Of a DNA stretch of 64,000 nucleotides, positions 22,393-33,845 are shown one piece after another. Each line of letters opens with the position of its first letter. Position 1 is the stretch's first letter. The stretch is from Culex pipiens pallens. Taxonomy: Eukaryota > Arthropoda > Insecta > Diptera > Culicidae. Location: assembly GCF_016801865.2 (NCBI RefSeq), contig NC_068939.1:179334792-179398791 (forward strand), read 5' to 3'. Below the pieces are notes generated by a model, which made no database searches, was not told the origin of the DNA, and was given only the letters and a program-made list of their open reading frames with translations. The position numbers and the translations under genes are program-made.

Positions 22393-24113
22393 TTACTTAA
22401 TCCACCCTTAGGTGGTTGGTGCCTTCCTCTCATTCAAAGGGTAATGCTATCCAAAATAGACACGCTCGTGGGAAGGTCTTTAAATTACCTATTCATCTTA
22501 ATATCTGAGAACTAGCCTCCAAAAAGTGTATAAATAACTCTTAAGTGATAGGGTTGTCAGATCTTCAATGTTTTGGACGCGTTGGAAAGGTCTTTTGATT
22601 ACCTGTTCAACGACGGGTTGCATGATAGATCCGGACAACATTTTCATCGTGATATCTGAGATCCGGCTTCCAAAAAGTGCATAAATAACACTTAATTGCT
22701 AATAACTTTTGATAGGGTTGTCAGATCTTCAATGTATTGGTCGCGTTGGAAAGGTCAAAAACCACCCTTTTTACAATCTTCCGGACTTTAGTCAAAATCG
22801 TTTTTTTAGCATAACTTTTAAAGTACTTTACTAAACTCCATAATTTTCAATAGGGACTTATGGGACCCCAAGACGAATCGAATGAGATCAAAACGGTCCA
22901 AATCGGTTAAGCCAGTGCTGAGATAATCGAGTGCATATTTTTTGGTGCACAGACCCACATCCCTACGCACACACACACACAGACATTTGCTCATAATTCG
23001 ATTCTGAGTCGATAGGTATTAGGGTGTTTCAGCCAAACAAAAAAGTTCTCAGAATCAGGCAAACCGAGGTTCCCCTAGTAGAGGATACCCATAGGGACTC
23101 TCATGCCAAATATCAGCCCATTTGGTTGAGAATTGGCCTGTCCCCAGCGGTTCAAAGTTTACATGTAAATTACTATGGGATTTTTATGCTTTTCGTTCAA
23201 TCGTTCCTACAGGTCTTGGGACAACATGGATTCACTCGGAATAAAGACAGGTGTGTAGGGGATGGTCCAATGAACACATTCCAGAAGGAATTAGGCTTGT
23301 CCATTCTGCCTCCAAGGTGCGCATTGGATCGACGTCCGGTGTCTCCAGAATCATCGATTCACCCTTCAAATGTACGCATTGTCCTTAGTATGCTATGACG
23401 GCTAGCTGAAAATTACGACGCCCCATGTCAGACGGTGAACACGTGGCAGAGCATCTACTCGAGTTTTGGCTCAGAAACATTCTTAAAAGTACTAAAATTA
23501 TAAATATTGATGTTCCTGGAAGAATTTCAACTATCCTACATAAAGTAAAATGATGTTGTTGTTAATAATGCAATCGATGCCTCTCCACGTGTTCACCGTC
23601 TCATATGGGGCGTCGTGGTTTCTACCTAGCCGTCATAGCATACTAAGGAAATGCGATGCTTTTGAAAGATGAATCGTTGGTTTTGGAGACACCGGACGTC
23701 GATCCAATGCGCACCTTGGGTACAGAATGGACAAGCCTAATTCCTTCTGGAATTTGTTCATTGGACCATCCCCTACACACCTGTCTTTATTCCGAGTGAA
23801 TCCATGTTGTCCCCAGATCTGTAGGAACGATTGAACGAAAAGCATAAAAATCCCATAGTAATTTACATGTAAACTTTGAATTGCTGGGGACAGGCCAATT
23901 CTCAACCAAATGTGCTGATATTTGGCATGTGAGTCCCTATGGGTATCCTCTACTAGGGAAACCTCGGTTTGCCTGATTCTGAGAACTTTTGGTTTTGGAT
24001 GAAACACCCTAATAGGTATACATGAAGGTGGGTCTAGGAGGTCTAATTGAGAAGTTCAGTTTCGAGTGATTTTATAGCCTTTCCTCATTAAATTGAGGAA
24101 GGCAAAAACGTTT
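22393..24113 (+). mobile_element. Repeat family R4 inside R3
   Basis: It begins near TTACTTAATCCACCCTTAGG. It carries an internal duplication (AAAAAGTG, AGGGTTGTCAGATCTTCAAT and GCGTTGGAAAGGTC, at about 22,515-22,595 and 22,670-22,757). It ends in a stem-loop, GCCTTTCCTC-AATTGAGGAAGGC, near 24,113. It is split by the foldback at 23,020-24,011. The superfamily is unknown to me. The terminal hairpin recalls Helitrons, but the expected end signals are not clear. Confidence 0.6.
23020..24011. mobile_element. 992-bp foldback element, 8-bp target duplication
   Basis: ATAGGTAT at 23,012-23,019 and again at 24,012-24,019 is a perfect 8-bp duplication. The element begins TAGGGTGTTTCA and ends TGAAACACCCTA. 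Arms of about 420 bp are near-identical inverses around a spacer of about 150 bp. The two 124-codon frames (23,024 plus, 23,633 minus) are the same arm read twice and are not genes. The 8-bp duplication suggests hAT-type mobilisation. Confidence 0.9.
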
Positions 24114-24712
24114 GATTTCAACCACTTTTACACTTATTTTAATCTAATTAATTTATTAGGCCATATAATTAAAATCATACCTAAATGGAACCATGAAAAA
24201 TCATTTCAAATAAAACTTCGTATCATATAAAATTTACCCAAAGAATGCAAACATATCTAAAAACTCGCATCAAATATTTTAAAACTTTGAGTTGTTAATT
24301 AAAAAAATGTTTCAGGCTAAATAGCGGAAGAAATTAGATTTTTAAGGCAAATTAAATGCGATTTGTTTACAAGTTGGAAATACAAGTTCAGGAATAAGTT
24401 ATTTGCCATGAAAAACATTATTTTTGCATATTTTGTACAATTTCATTTTTATGGTCACTGAGACAAATTTAAAAGCAATTTTATTGTTTTAGAGCATAGA
24501 TTTTCACTGTCCAAACACTATTGATTGAAAAAAATACTTCTCAACAAAAAATACCAAAATCTTTTTTTGATTTGGTACGATTTGACAGCATAAAAAAATA
24601 GATTGCTGTTCTATACAATTCTGTTGCAAAATATTAATCAGAAACTGGAATTTAGCTGAATATTTTCCGTTTCCCCGGAATTTTGTAACCCCGGGAAATT
24701 GGACGCTCTAGC

Positions 24713-24967
24713 CAGGGGTGCCAGGTTGCCAGATAAATCTGGCATTACCAGATTTTTTGAGTGCCAATCTGAAAAAAATAATTTTCTATTTCTTCCTCAA
24801 ATTGTTTTATTGATGCATTTTGTTTATTTTGTAAATCTATATTATATAAAAAGTGAAAATACACTGTTTTTGAACACAAAATTGCTAATTATTTTGAGAA
24901 AAGTGGCTTGCCAGATTTTTTCCAGATTTTTTGCCAGTTTTTTTTCTGTTCAGACCTGGTAACCCTG
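24713..24967. mobile_element. hAT-type MITE, family H copy 1
   Basis: The TIRs are CAGGGGTGCCAGGTTGCCAG and, inverse, CAGACCTGGTAACCCTG. Flanks GCTCTAGC (24,705-24,712) and ACTCTAGC (24,968-24,975) form an 8-bp target duplication with one mismatch. The CAGGG start and 8-bp duplication fit hAT. It inserted at the very end of the R3 element. A second copy is at 28,885. Confidence 0.85.
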
Positions 24968-25182
24968 ACTCTAGCTCTGGTTGGTGTGCACTCCCTAAAA
25001 ATCTTTTTTTTTTTATTTGGCATCGAATAGTCTTAACAAAAACTAGTCCCCTCAAGAGTCGTTCGAGGAATAGGTTGATCCCACCGAAAAAAAAGTTTCA
25101 TACCAATAATTTAAATGATCTAACTGCGAGTGTATTTAATCATTCTAAACCTGAACAATGTTTTATTAAATATTGTGCTATA

Positions 25183-26105
25183 GGGTAGAGTAGTCATCAA
25201 TGAGACACGGGGAACAATGATAAAATGGCTCTCACAAGTCGTACTTTTAACCAATCAGGCTCATATTTGGGGGAAAGGTGTGTCTACTGGATACACGTCT
25301 GCCATATTAGTGGCTTTGGTTATGGACGCTCCCTCGAAAAGTAATTCATAAATGTTTGATTATGGGGTGTAAAAGTAAATTATGGACAAAAAATACTTTT
25401 TCGCTCGTAGGCTGCCATTTACTCCAAAACTAATATTTCTTCAAATTTCTTTCGACGTTCCGTTGGGATTGAGTTGAGCTACAATGTCCTTTCATTAGAT
25501 TTTGCCAAAATTTAGAATATACCCAGAATCCAGGGCTGTCTCATTGTTCCCCACTCATTTCAGCCCATGGGTAACAATGAGACACTTTGATTTTTCTTCA
25601 ATAAACTTTTCAAAATCGATGGAAATCTTTCAAAACATGAATTAAAAGTGATTTTTGGCATATTTATAGAGTTTAAACTTCATTTAACCAAAAATACTAA
25701 GTTATTTGTTATTAATATATGGATTTTACAAAATTTCAATACTTTTTTGTGTAACTTTTGTTATTAAAAGTTTCATGTTGGCAAAATTGCTCTAAAATGT
25801 TCAAGGCAAGTCACCTGCAACGGAACAATACAAAAACATGATGTTTTGCTAGCAAAATGTTGATTTTCGTAAAGTGTCTCATTGTTCCCCAGTTGTCTCA
25901 TTGTTTCTGCCAAGTGCGCCTACAATGAGACAGTTGAATAACTCTGGCTGTAGATGTCGGATCTATCTCATATTTTGGTCAATGTTAGAACACATTAAAA
26001 GAAAGATAATGCAACTAAAAGCTCATTAAAACATGCTAATGAAAAAAATAGAAAAATCGTTGAAAGTTGAAAACCAAAAGTGTCTCATTGATGACTACCC
26101 TACCC
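25183..26105. mobile_element. 923-bp MITE, family B copy 1
   Basis: The ends are GGGTAGAGTAGTCATCAATG and, inverse, CATTGATGACTACCCTACCC. TA flanks lie at 25,181-25,182 and 26,106-26,107. GGGGAACAATGA and ATGAGACA motifs recur in both halves, including near 25,550 and 25,880. There is no coding capacity. A same-length copy in the same orientation lies at 61,977-62,899. Confidence 0.9.
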
Positions 26106-26107
26106 TA

Positions 26108-27837
26108 TAAATTTTCACGACTGGCTTTGAACAGGCATAGCAAACCCCTTTCTTGTTTTGTTTTTGATGTGTTTTGCAATGTTTATTTTCTTTGACAGTT
26201 AAATTGCGATAGTTTTTGACAACATGAGAAAAAATAAAGTGTAAACCAGAACCAGTAAAATCTAAATAAATAAATTATTTTCGTTAATTCATTGATAATA
26301 TGCTAATGTTTGCAAAAACAAAACAGTAATGACATTTAAAGCATTTTTTGTAACTCTATGCATCAGGCTAACGATAAGAAATTGCTTCATTATGAGATTC
26401 AGTAAATCATTTATTGTCTCAGTTTTACGAACGCAACTTGCATATATTCATCTGCTTAGGACCGCTTCTTCCAACTATAATTTATAAAAAATCAAAATTT
26501 TAATCCAGTTCAAAAAATATTATAGCATTAGTAATCCAGCATCTGAACTTTACCGCCAACACAACATGCAGACAGCTTGCATTAAGAATAGGTGGATAAA
26601 TAGCCCAACGCTCTCTCACGGCAGCTAATCCCAAACTCGAGCTGACATGCTTTGGTATAAATACAACACATAAGCCACGGGGCACAGGAAGACTCCGGGC
26701 TTTCTCTAAAGCCATCATCTTTGAAACATACACGTGGAGCGCAAAATTCCACGGGAGGTGAGCAAGCCATCCAGAGCTTAACTATATCCCGGAGCGTATT
26801 GTTCTGGAGTAGGAAGAAGCTTTCCTCGGAGGAAGCTTTCCTAAGAGGCAATTAGATTTGTCGATAGCAAGCATCATCATGGCTGGCGATGTCAGGATTA
26901 AGTAGATAAATTCCTCAAAACTCACCAGATTTGGAAATCAGAGCGAAGAGCGTAATTCAATAACGAGGCAGATTTGTTTCAGCATGTGCATGAGCATTTC
27001 TACACAGCGGAGCAATACCTCGATGTTTTTTTTCTTTCCTTAGTCTATACTTTTTTAAAGTACATAGCATGACAATTTTTTCAAGCGAAATCATTTCGCA
27101 TGAAAAAACACCCTAATGCACCGTTTTTTATGCCAATCAAATACCAACCCAAACCATTGTCTGATTGTGGAAAATATCTGAGAATGCATATATCCTGGAT
27201 TCTACATTCCAGAGCGAAATCGAACGGAGGACGCTATTTTTTGCTCAGGATGCTTCATCAAATGCTTCGATACCGCTTAATGTCACTCAAAGTTAGCACA
27301 GCTAGAACGGCAATTGATGATGTGAGGCTAGTTTCATGACAAAAAAGAAAGATATTTCTTGGTACAACAAAAAACTAATTTCCCGGCATTTGAAAACAAC
27401 CCAAAATCTGCGGATTCAGTAATCAATAAAATTTGCTGAAATTACCACAAAACGAACAAATCTTAAAATCTTGTTGAACAGAAGTTTAATAATTGGTCAA
27501 CCTTACTTTTTTGAACTAGAGATATGCTAAAGTTTTGGAATTTTGAAGGTGAAATTTGAGTTACCGTTTCCGTGAAATGTGTGAAACAAAGTTGTCTATT
27601 ATAAAGACGATCACAAAAAAATGTTTGGACTGATAAATTACATAACATGCCCTGAATGTAATCAATGCCACACGTGGACTAGAATCGCCAATAAAAAAAT
27701 ACTTTTTATTACTTTTTGAACTATAGAATTATCATTTATGGTGATCCTGATACTATTTAGCTGTATTCTAAACCTCCAAATAAGAAAAAAAATGTTATGG
27801 TTCAAATTTTACAATCACGTGGTAGCTGTTTGACATG
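26108..27837. other. No gene seen
   Basis: AT-rich text. The frames at 26,500-26,851 (minus) and 27,100-27,339 (plus) lie in slightly GC-richer sequence but have no domain or splice support that I can see. Confidence 0.3.
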
Positions 27838-28245
27838 TGGCGTCGCGGTGTTCATCAAGCATTCATAGCATGCTAAGGAAAATTTGATGCATTTCTGGGG
27901 AAAACCGTTGGTTCCGAAAACTCCGGATGTATTGCCGTTGAGCTCGATGGGGGTTGAACGAATCGACCTGGTCTCTTAGGGAAAGTTGTTCTCCAGACGA
28001 TTCCGCTCATTTCTGGCCATCCTAGAAGTTTCTACATGTTTTCCCCAGGCTTGTAGGAGCGAATGAACGAAAATACAAAATTTCCCATAGTAATTTCCAT
28101 GTAAACTTTAACCCGCTTGAGACAAGCCAGTTTTCAACTAAATGAGCTGAAATTTGGTGTGAGAGTCTCTTTGGGTATGCCCTATAAGGGGAACCACACC
28201 AGAACTTGATCTGAGAACTTTTCAAAATCCGTACCCACCCTAGTA
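27838..28245 (-). repeat. Diverged solo arm of the 23,020 foldback
   Basis: The text from GGCGTCGCGGTG through CATAGCATGCTAAGG and ACATGTTTTCCCCAGGCTTG to TCTGAGAACTTTT follows the right arm of the foldback at 23,590-24,011, with many substitutions. No opposite arm is nearby. Confidence 0.7.
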
Positions 28246-28884
28246 ATCATTTTACAGCCAAACATCAAAAATTTTTAGAATACCTGCAAAAATACAACGC
28301 AAAACATCCACAACTCATTAAGTTTGTGGAATTCAAAACCTTTTCGCCGAATTGTCTCCAAACCCGCCAAGCCCAGCACCAGTTTCCATTAAATGGCAAT
28401 CTGGGCCCTGTTTAGCTTTACTCAGAAATTTTAATTAAACTTCGTAACGGCGGTCGCAAAATTCAATCAGAATTATTGCTCACTGCAATTGCCACGGTGC
28501 CTATCTCGCCAGGCCACCTGGGGCACGCCTTGCTTCGAAATGTTGTTCAGTTGGTCGTACTTTAATCAGTGCCTTCTGGCAGCAAACTTGGCCGATATGC
28601 TAGGGTGACCAGCTTTTGATGGCGGTAAAGTTTTGTCCTGTTTTTGTATTGTAAGAAAATTCTAAGCGTAATTTACATGAATTTGTTGTTAAAATCTAAC
28701 TAGAAAAAATACAGTCACTCTGCTCAGCAGAACCAATAGCAACTATACGGGTCGTTGGACTAAAGTGTCTAATTCAATTACGCGGCAGAATTTCTCCAGT
28801 CGAATAAAGCAAGAACAAACTCGCACCACACGCACGAAGAGCTCAGCTAATTATTACACCAAGGACGTATGCGAACCTGGTGGG
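28246..28884. other. No gene seen
   Basis: No recognised coding or repeat structure before the hAT MITE. Confidence 0.35.
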
Positions 28885-29144
28885 CAGGGATGCCAGGTTG
28901 CCAGATAAATCTGGCATTGCCAGATTTGTTGAGCGGCAATTAGAAAAAAAAAATAATTTTCTATTTCTTCCAGATTTTGTTAGATTGATGTATATTGTTC
29001 ATGTTGTGAAGCTAAATATAATGTATAACAAGAGAAAATACATCATTTTTGAACACAATGTTTCTAATTACATTGAAAAAAATTGGCTTGCCAGATTTTT
29101 CCCAGATTTTTTGCCAGTTTTTTTATTCAGACCTGGTAACCCTG
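28885..29144. mobile_element. hAT-type MITE, family H copy 2
   Basis: The TIRs are CAGGGATGCCAGGTTGCCAG and, inverse, CAGACCTGGTAACCCTG. Perfect 8-bp target duplications CTGGTGGG lie at 28,877-28,884 and 29,145-29,152. The interior matches copy 1 at 24,713-24,967. The 112-codon frame across it is spurious. Confidence 0.9.
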
Positions 29145-29242
29145 CTGGTGGGCAAGGCCAAGAGAGATTGTCTGTGGTTTCACGATATGTGAAACGCAGA
29201 CGGCACCAAGACAGGTAGATGTGAATTACCCCCGGTAATTGG

Positions 29243-29461
29243 TAACTTTTTCGTTTGACACTTTTTTAGTTTGTACCCCGTTGGTTTAACAAAGTCAAAC
29301 TAAAAAGTGATAAACTGTAACTTTTTACACGGCGCTCACGAACACTATCAAAACAAACCTTTGGTAGTGTGTGTGAACTCCGTGTTAAAGGGGTGTCAAA
29401 CTAAAAAGTAACCACGTTAGTTTGACAACATTTGGTCTCAAACCATCGGGGTTTGATTGTA
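29243..29461. mobile_element. MITE family C copy 2
   Basis: It matches 11,285-11,508 from ACTTTTTCGTTTGACAC to ATCGGGGTTTGATTGTA. The left tip is eroded, so no target duplication can be read. Confidence 0.75.
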
Positions 29462-30320
29462 CATAATTAATCTAATTGTTTACATGAGTATGAAAACGAA
29501 CTAAAGCCATTCGTCTTGTTGTCTGTGGCGATAGTTTTTGTTGAAGTAATTTATCGCTTAATCCAACGAGTTTTTCCTTCAACATGTCTGTTGTGGTGCA
29601 CTACATTGAGTCGCTATATAATGAGGAAATACAATGTTGATCAACTCTGTGAAGGTGGACATCAGGTCAGAAGATGTCGTCTTGATTAATTTGTTATGCT
29701 GTTACAGTTCGCAAAAACAGGACTAAAACAAATACAATGCGTTAATTGCTTTTACATCTATAAGACAAAATGCTGCAATCCTGAAAAAAGACTAGAAATT
29801 CTCTTTGTAATATTTGTGAGAGTTCTTTCTATTCAGATCTTTAAAGAAGAAATCAAGGGTTGGCTACGATTTTTTTTTCTTTGAAACAGCTATAATTGAT
29901 TCTTGTAATTATGTTTATTGTTAAACAATATATTTCTTGTGTTAGTAATATTGACAGTAATTTGCTATTTTTACATGAAAAAGTACGAATTGAAATATAT
30001 TTTTTTAAACAAATTTATTCTTTTGTCAGTTGCATTCTTCCAACATTAAAAAAGAAGTTTACATTCGATTATATCTAAAATTATTTTATATTAACCTTGT
30101 CTGTGTTATATTCTTCAATAATCATTTATTTATGCTTAAGTAACACTGCATATTTTTCCATTCTTTCTTTTTTTTCATCCAAATTACTAAAATGTCTTCA
30201 CGACCTTTTGTCTCTCAGCGCATCAGCGTCAGCGTGTTAAATAATTTTAAAATTTGCATAAAAAAATCCCAACATTTCAAAACGCTTAAGTTTCCTGGGT
30301 AGTGGATAGTAGTATCTGCC
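29462..30320. other. No gene seen
   Basis: Very AT-rich. Only short hydrophobic frames (29,696-29,884 and 29,896-30,078), typical of AT-rich chance. Confidence 0.4.
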
Positions 30321-30580
30321 TGTGTGGATCAATCGGGCCGCGCGCTGGACTCACAATCCAGAGGTCGCTGGTTCGAATCCCGAGGTGGACGCAAAAAATT
30401 CCAAGTGTAAAATATAGGTATTCGGTGCCCTCTCCCCGTGCCATACCTTCACACTTAGGAGACCCGGGAGGCGGAGTCTTGTCGCAAAAAGAACGATACA
30501 CACCTGTGGATCCGTTGACGAAACCGCAAGGTTTAAGAGGGCCACATTATAAGGTGTTACGTCGATTCCGTTTTTTTCCG
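30321..30580 (+). mobile_element. tRNA-derived SINE, family S copy 1
   Basis: The tRNA-like head has an anticodon arm at 30,345-30,361 (CTGGA-CTCACAA-TCCAG, anticodon CAC, valine type). It also has a perfect B box, GGTTCGAATCC, at 30,370-30,380. The body contains GGTGCCCTCTCCCC and TTCACACTTAGGAGACCCGG, shared with the copy at 53,225. The end near 30,580 is approximate. Confidence 0.75.
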
Positions 30581-31038
30581 TTTCCGGATAGTATTTTTAT
30601 ATATAACAAATTATCTTTTTTTTCAAAATACTCTAACTTAAAAATATGTAATGAATCATGAAAGTGTCAAGCGAAGTAAAATAGTCACTGTTTTTTTATT
30701 GTACGAATTACTAAAATTGCTTGTAATTATTTTTATGGTGTAAAATTGTTTAGGTACTGCCAGCTTTTTGTTGAAAAACTTCAAAATTTACAAAACAATA
30801 CCTCTCAATTTTTTTGATTTCTTAATCGGGACAACAGTCTGTTACAGTTGTATTTTTAATTATTATTAGAGCTTATAGAAAAAAATAGGTACAAGGAAAA
30901 ACATCAATTTTTTCTTTGACTTTATATCACTTAGCGTAAAATTCCCAAAATACTTATTTTTAAATTTTCGAATTTTTTTACATGTTTGATTGATATGGGG
31001 AGGTGTGAATGGTGCAAAATCTGGTTTAGGAAATTTTA
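30581..31038. other. No gene seen
   Basis: AT-rich spacer without recognised features. Confidence 0.4.
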
Positions 31039-31434
31039 GGGTAATTCTCTACCAACTCACACGAAATCGGGAAAAGTTGCCCCGACCCCTCTCCGATTTG
31101 CGTGAAACTTTGTCCTAACTTTGTCCGTAAGGGGTAACTTTTGATCCTGATCACGAATCCGAGGTCCGTTTTTTGATATCTCGTGACGGAGGGGCGGTAC
31201 GACCTCTTCCATTTTTGAACATGCGAAAAAAGAGGTGTTTTCAATAATTTGCAGCCTGAAACGGTGATGAGATAGAAATTTGGTGTCAAAGGGACTTTTA
31301 TGTAAAATTAGACGCCCGATTTGATGGCGTACTCAGAATTCCGAAAAAACGTATTTTTCATCGAAAAAAACACTAAAAAACTCATTTCAACTTCAACTTC
31401 ATTTTAAAATTTCGTGTTTTTTCTAAATTTGCAG

Positions 31435-31795
31435 GGTAATTTTTTAGAGTGTAATAATGTTCTACAAAGTTGTAGAGCAGACAATTTCAAAAATGTTGAT
31501 ATATAGACATAAAGAGTTTGCTTGTAAACATCACGAGTTATCGCGATTTTACGAAAAAAAAGTTTTGAAAAAGTTACTTTTTGCGTTTCTCATTGTTTCG
31601 TCGATCGTGTCTGTCGCGGGTGACCATGAACGGCCATGATCGATGACGACCAACTTTTTCAAAACTTTTTTTCGTAAAATCGCGATAACTCGTGATGTTT
31701 ATAAGCAAACCCCTTATGTCTATAAATCAACATTTTTGTAATTGTCTGCTCTACAACTTTGTAGAACATTGTTACACTCTAAAAAATTACCCTGC
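31435..31795. repeat. Hairpin core of R2
   Basis: The arms run inward from GCAGGGTAATTTTTTAGAGTG and its inverse, include GTTCTACAAAGTTGTAGAGC and TCACGAGTTATCGCGATTTT, and meet around a spacer of about 80 bp that contains a GTCTGTCGCGGGTGACCATG block. Half of this hairpin recurs at 51,890-52,110. Confidence 0.85.
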
Positions 31796-32199
31796 AAAGT
31801 TAGAAAAAACACGAAATTATAAAAGGTCAATGTAGATTCGAAAAGAACATTAAATTTCCCATAAAATGACATGCTCCAAAAAATTTTACAGTCGAGTAAC
31901 GGAAAATGGGAGAATTTTTAAAACTTTTTTAGTGTTTTGACAAAGAACTTTGTCCTAAGGGCACTGTCTACGGGTGTCAATCCAAAATTTCGCGAAGCGA
32001 AAGTGTAACGATTTGTGTAATCGTTTAAACGCTTATATCCTCCACCCAATTCAAGCAATCTGCATGCTTTATCCACCAAACGAAAGGGGAAGTCTTAAAT
32101 TGCAAGTAGACTACCTCACAAAGTTGATAAAACTTTGTTAAAGTACTCAAAAGTTAAGATGAAAAATAAAAATTCAGACCGGGAAAATCCCGGTCGCTG

Positions 32200-32324
32200 A
32201 TTGGTTGAGCGCAACCTTTCCCGAACACATTAATCAGATTCAAGTATCTAGCACTTAGCAAATTTTGCTCTCTGCCACTGCTTTGAAAGCGTCGAGCCGT
32301 CACAGCCAAGCGAGGTTATAAAAG
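32200..32324 (+). promoter_or_regulatory. CCAAT-like and TATA promoter in composite copy 1
   Basis: TATAAAAG lies at 32,317-32,324 in a GC-rich context. An inverted CCAAT box (ATTGG) is at 32,200-32,204, in a GATTGGTTGAGC context that recurs near 33,040. Initiation is expected around 32,345-32,350. The arrangement resembles replication-dependent histone promoters, which is inference. Confidence 0.5.
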
Positions 32325-32344
32325 AGCGCCGTGCCGCCGGTTGA

Positions 32345-32553
32345 AGCTCAAACGAGTCCGAAGCTTTGCACGAGGAGGATCGAGAAGCAGCAGCAGCACA
32401 GCAGAGCCGCCGAGAGGAAGCAGAGAATTGAAAAATTGGAAAGAGAGGCAGAGCAGGCGCGGGAGGGAAAATTGCCGGCAACTTGGAGTGTCATCATCGC
32501 ATGGTTTTATCATCGTCATAGGACGTTAAAATGGCCCTTTTCAGGGCCAATTC
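32345..32553 (+). ncRNA. Predicted histone-tailed RNA in composite copy 1
   Basis: Between the TATA box and the stem-loop lie about 200 bases without an ATG-initiated frame longer than a few codons. The ATG near 32,499 opens MVLSSS, then stop. No histone reading frame is present. If transcribed and processed like a histone mRNA, the product would be about 205 nt, non-polyadenylated and GC-rich. The same layout is kept in copy 2 on the minus strand. It could instead be a dead remnant of a histone gene whose coding region was deleted. Confidence 0.4.
32533..32548 (+). terminator. Histone-type 3' stem-loop
   Basis: GGCCCTTTTCAGGGCC has a 6-bp stem and UUUC loop, matching the metazoan histone mRNA 3' stem-loop consensus. 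It is preceded by AAAAT and followed by CAATTCA, where cleavage would be expected. A purine-rich CGAAAGAG at 32,557-32,564 sits where the U7-binding downstream element would be. Confidence 0.75.
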
Positions 32554-33404
32554 ACACGAAAGAGTATTCTTTAAAAATCTGGTTGGGTACGGTAGTGAGT
32601 GTTTGTGTGTGCGGAAGGGAAATCGAGTGGCAAGTTTGGGGCTTGAAAGAGCACCAAATTATCAACGCATACACACAAACGCGGGCTGGGGAGCTTCATT
32701 TGTGTGCGCCTGGTTTCTGCCGTGCAACTACCCTTCACGAGTTTGCTCATCCGATCGATCTTGGGGAAAATCGATTTTCGATATTAGTGTGGTTCCGCAA
32801 ATACAATTTTAGTGTGGTTTACTACACACACACACACACACACACACACGAGCAAATCCACAGTCGATGGCGCTTTCTTGCTACAAATACACTTGCAACG
32901 CACTGTTTGGTGCTCTAGGTGGTGTGTAGTATGTGTAAAGAGAATGAATAAAAAGATCGGAACCCAATTTTTTGCGAAGCGAAATCGTTACGTGGCGATT
33001 TCCCCTCTTCGCAGACTTCCCCTCCTTTTCCTTCACGCTGATTGGTTGAACAAACCTTTCCCGATCATCCTCTCCGAGAGACGTGAGATTGATGTATCTA
33101 AAATCATCTCCACTCAAGCTCATAATTTTCTGACAGCCGAGGAGTCAACATCGAGTGGCAGTTGCAGAATCAGAAGGGACAGCAGAAATTTCCCCCGGTC
33201 AACGACGTGGAGAGGTCGCCGAAATGGCTCGGGCCGTCGCAGGAACGGGACGGATTGTCGCTGCAGGCCATCAAGGAAGAACGTTAGGGACCGATGTGGT
33301 CAAGCTGCTGATCCCGGAAGGCTCCGGTTAACGGCATCAAGAAGGGGTCTCCGTGTTGATCGAGAACCAGTTCCCTTTGGGTCAAGTTGGTTGTGGTTGC
33401 GATA

Positions 33405-33845
33405 ACGTTTATGGTTTTTGATACTGGACATGAAATTTTACATTTCGGCAGTCGTGACCGCAATCCGGAGTGGCCGGAGGCCCCGCGGATGTTCCGAAGG
33501 GGGACATTTGCCGAACCAAAAGAGTTGGGGCAATATGGGTATCAAACTTTATGGTTTTTGATACTGGACATGAAATTTGAAATTTCGGAAGTATTGGCCA
33601 CAATCCGGAGTGGCCGGAGGCCCCGCGGATGTTCCGATGAGGGGACATTTGCCGAACCATAAGAGTTAGGGCAATATGGGTATCAAACTTTATGGTTTTT
33701 GATACTGGACATAAAATTTGACATTTCAGCAGTAGTGACCACAATCCGGAGGCCCCGGGGATGTTCCGGTGGGGGGACATTTCCCGAACCATAAGAGTTG
33801 GGGCAATATGGGTATCAAACTTTATGGTTTTTGATACTGGACACT
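33405..33845. repeat. 141-bp tandem repeat, about three units
   Basis: Units share TATGGTTTTTGATACTGGAC, GGCCGGAGGCCCCG and GGGGCAATATGGGTATCAAA. The same unit is repeated about 14 times in copy 3 and slightly over twice in copy 2. Minus-strand open frames here arise because 141 is a multiple of 3. Confidence 0.9.

Larger units (their letters stand above)
21802..24710. mobile_element. TIR element family R3, full copy with nested insertions
   Basis: The left end TAGAGCGTCCAATTTCC (21,802) is matched in inverse by AAATTGGACGCTCTA (ending 24,710). Both ends are followed inward by repeated CCCGGGAA/TTCCCGGG motifs. Flanks AGCTCTAG and AGCTCTGG suggest an imperfect 8-bp target duplication. More than half of its length is another repeat (22,393-24,113). 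Other copies are at 17,820-18,271 and 63,460 to the window end. Confidence 0.7.

Noticed and set aside
23024..24007. Two similar 124-codon proteins on opposite strands
   Set aside because: They are the two arms of one foldback element, not a gene pair.
32331..33405. 195- to 197-codon frames shared with the inverse copy at 48,625-49,690
   Set aside because: The frames are conserved only because the DNA copies are nearly identical. They run through an AC-dinucleotide run, and no domain is visible.
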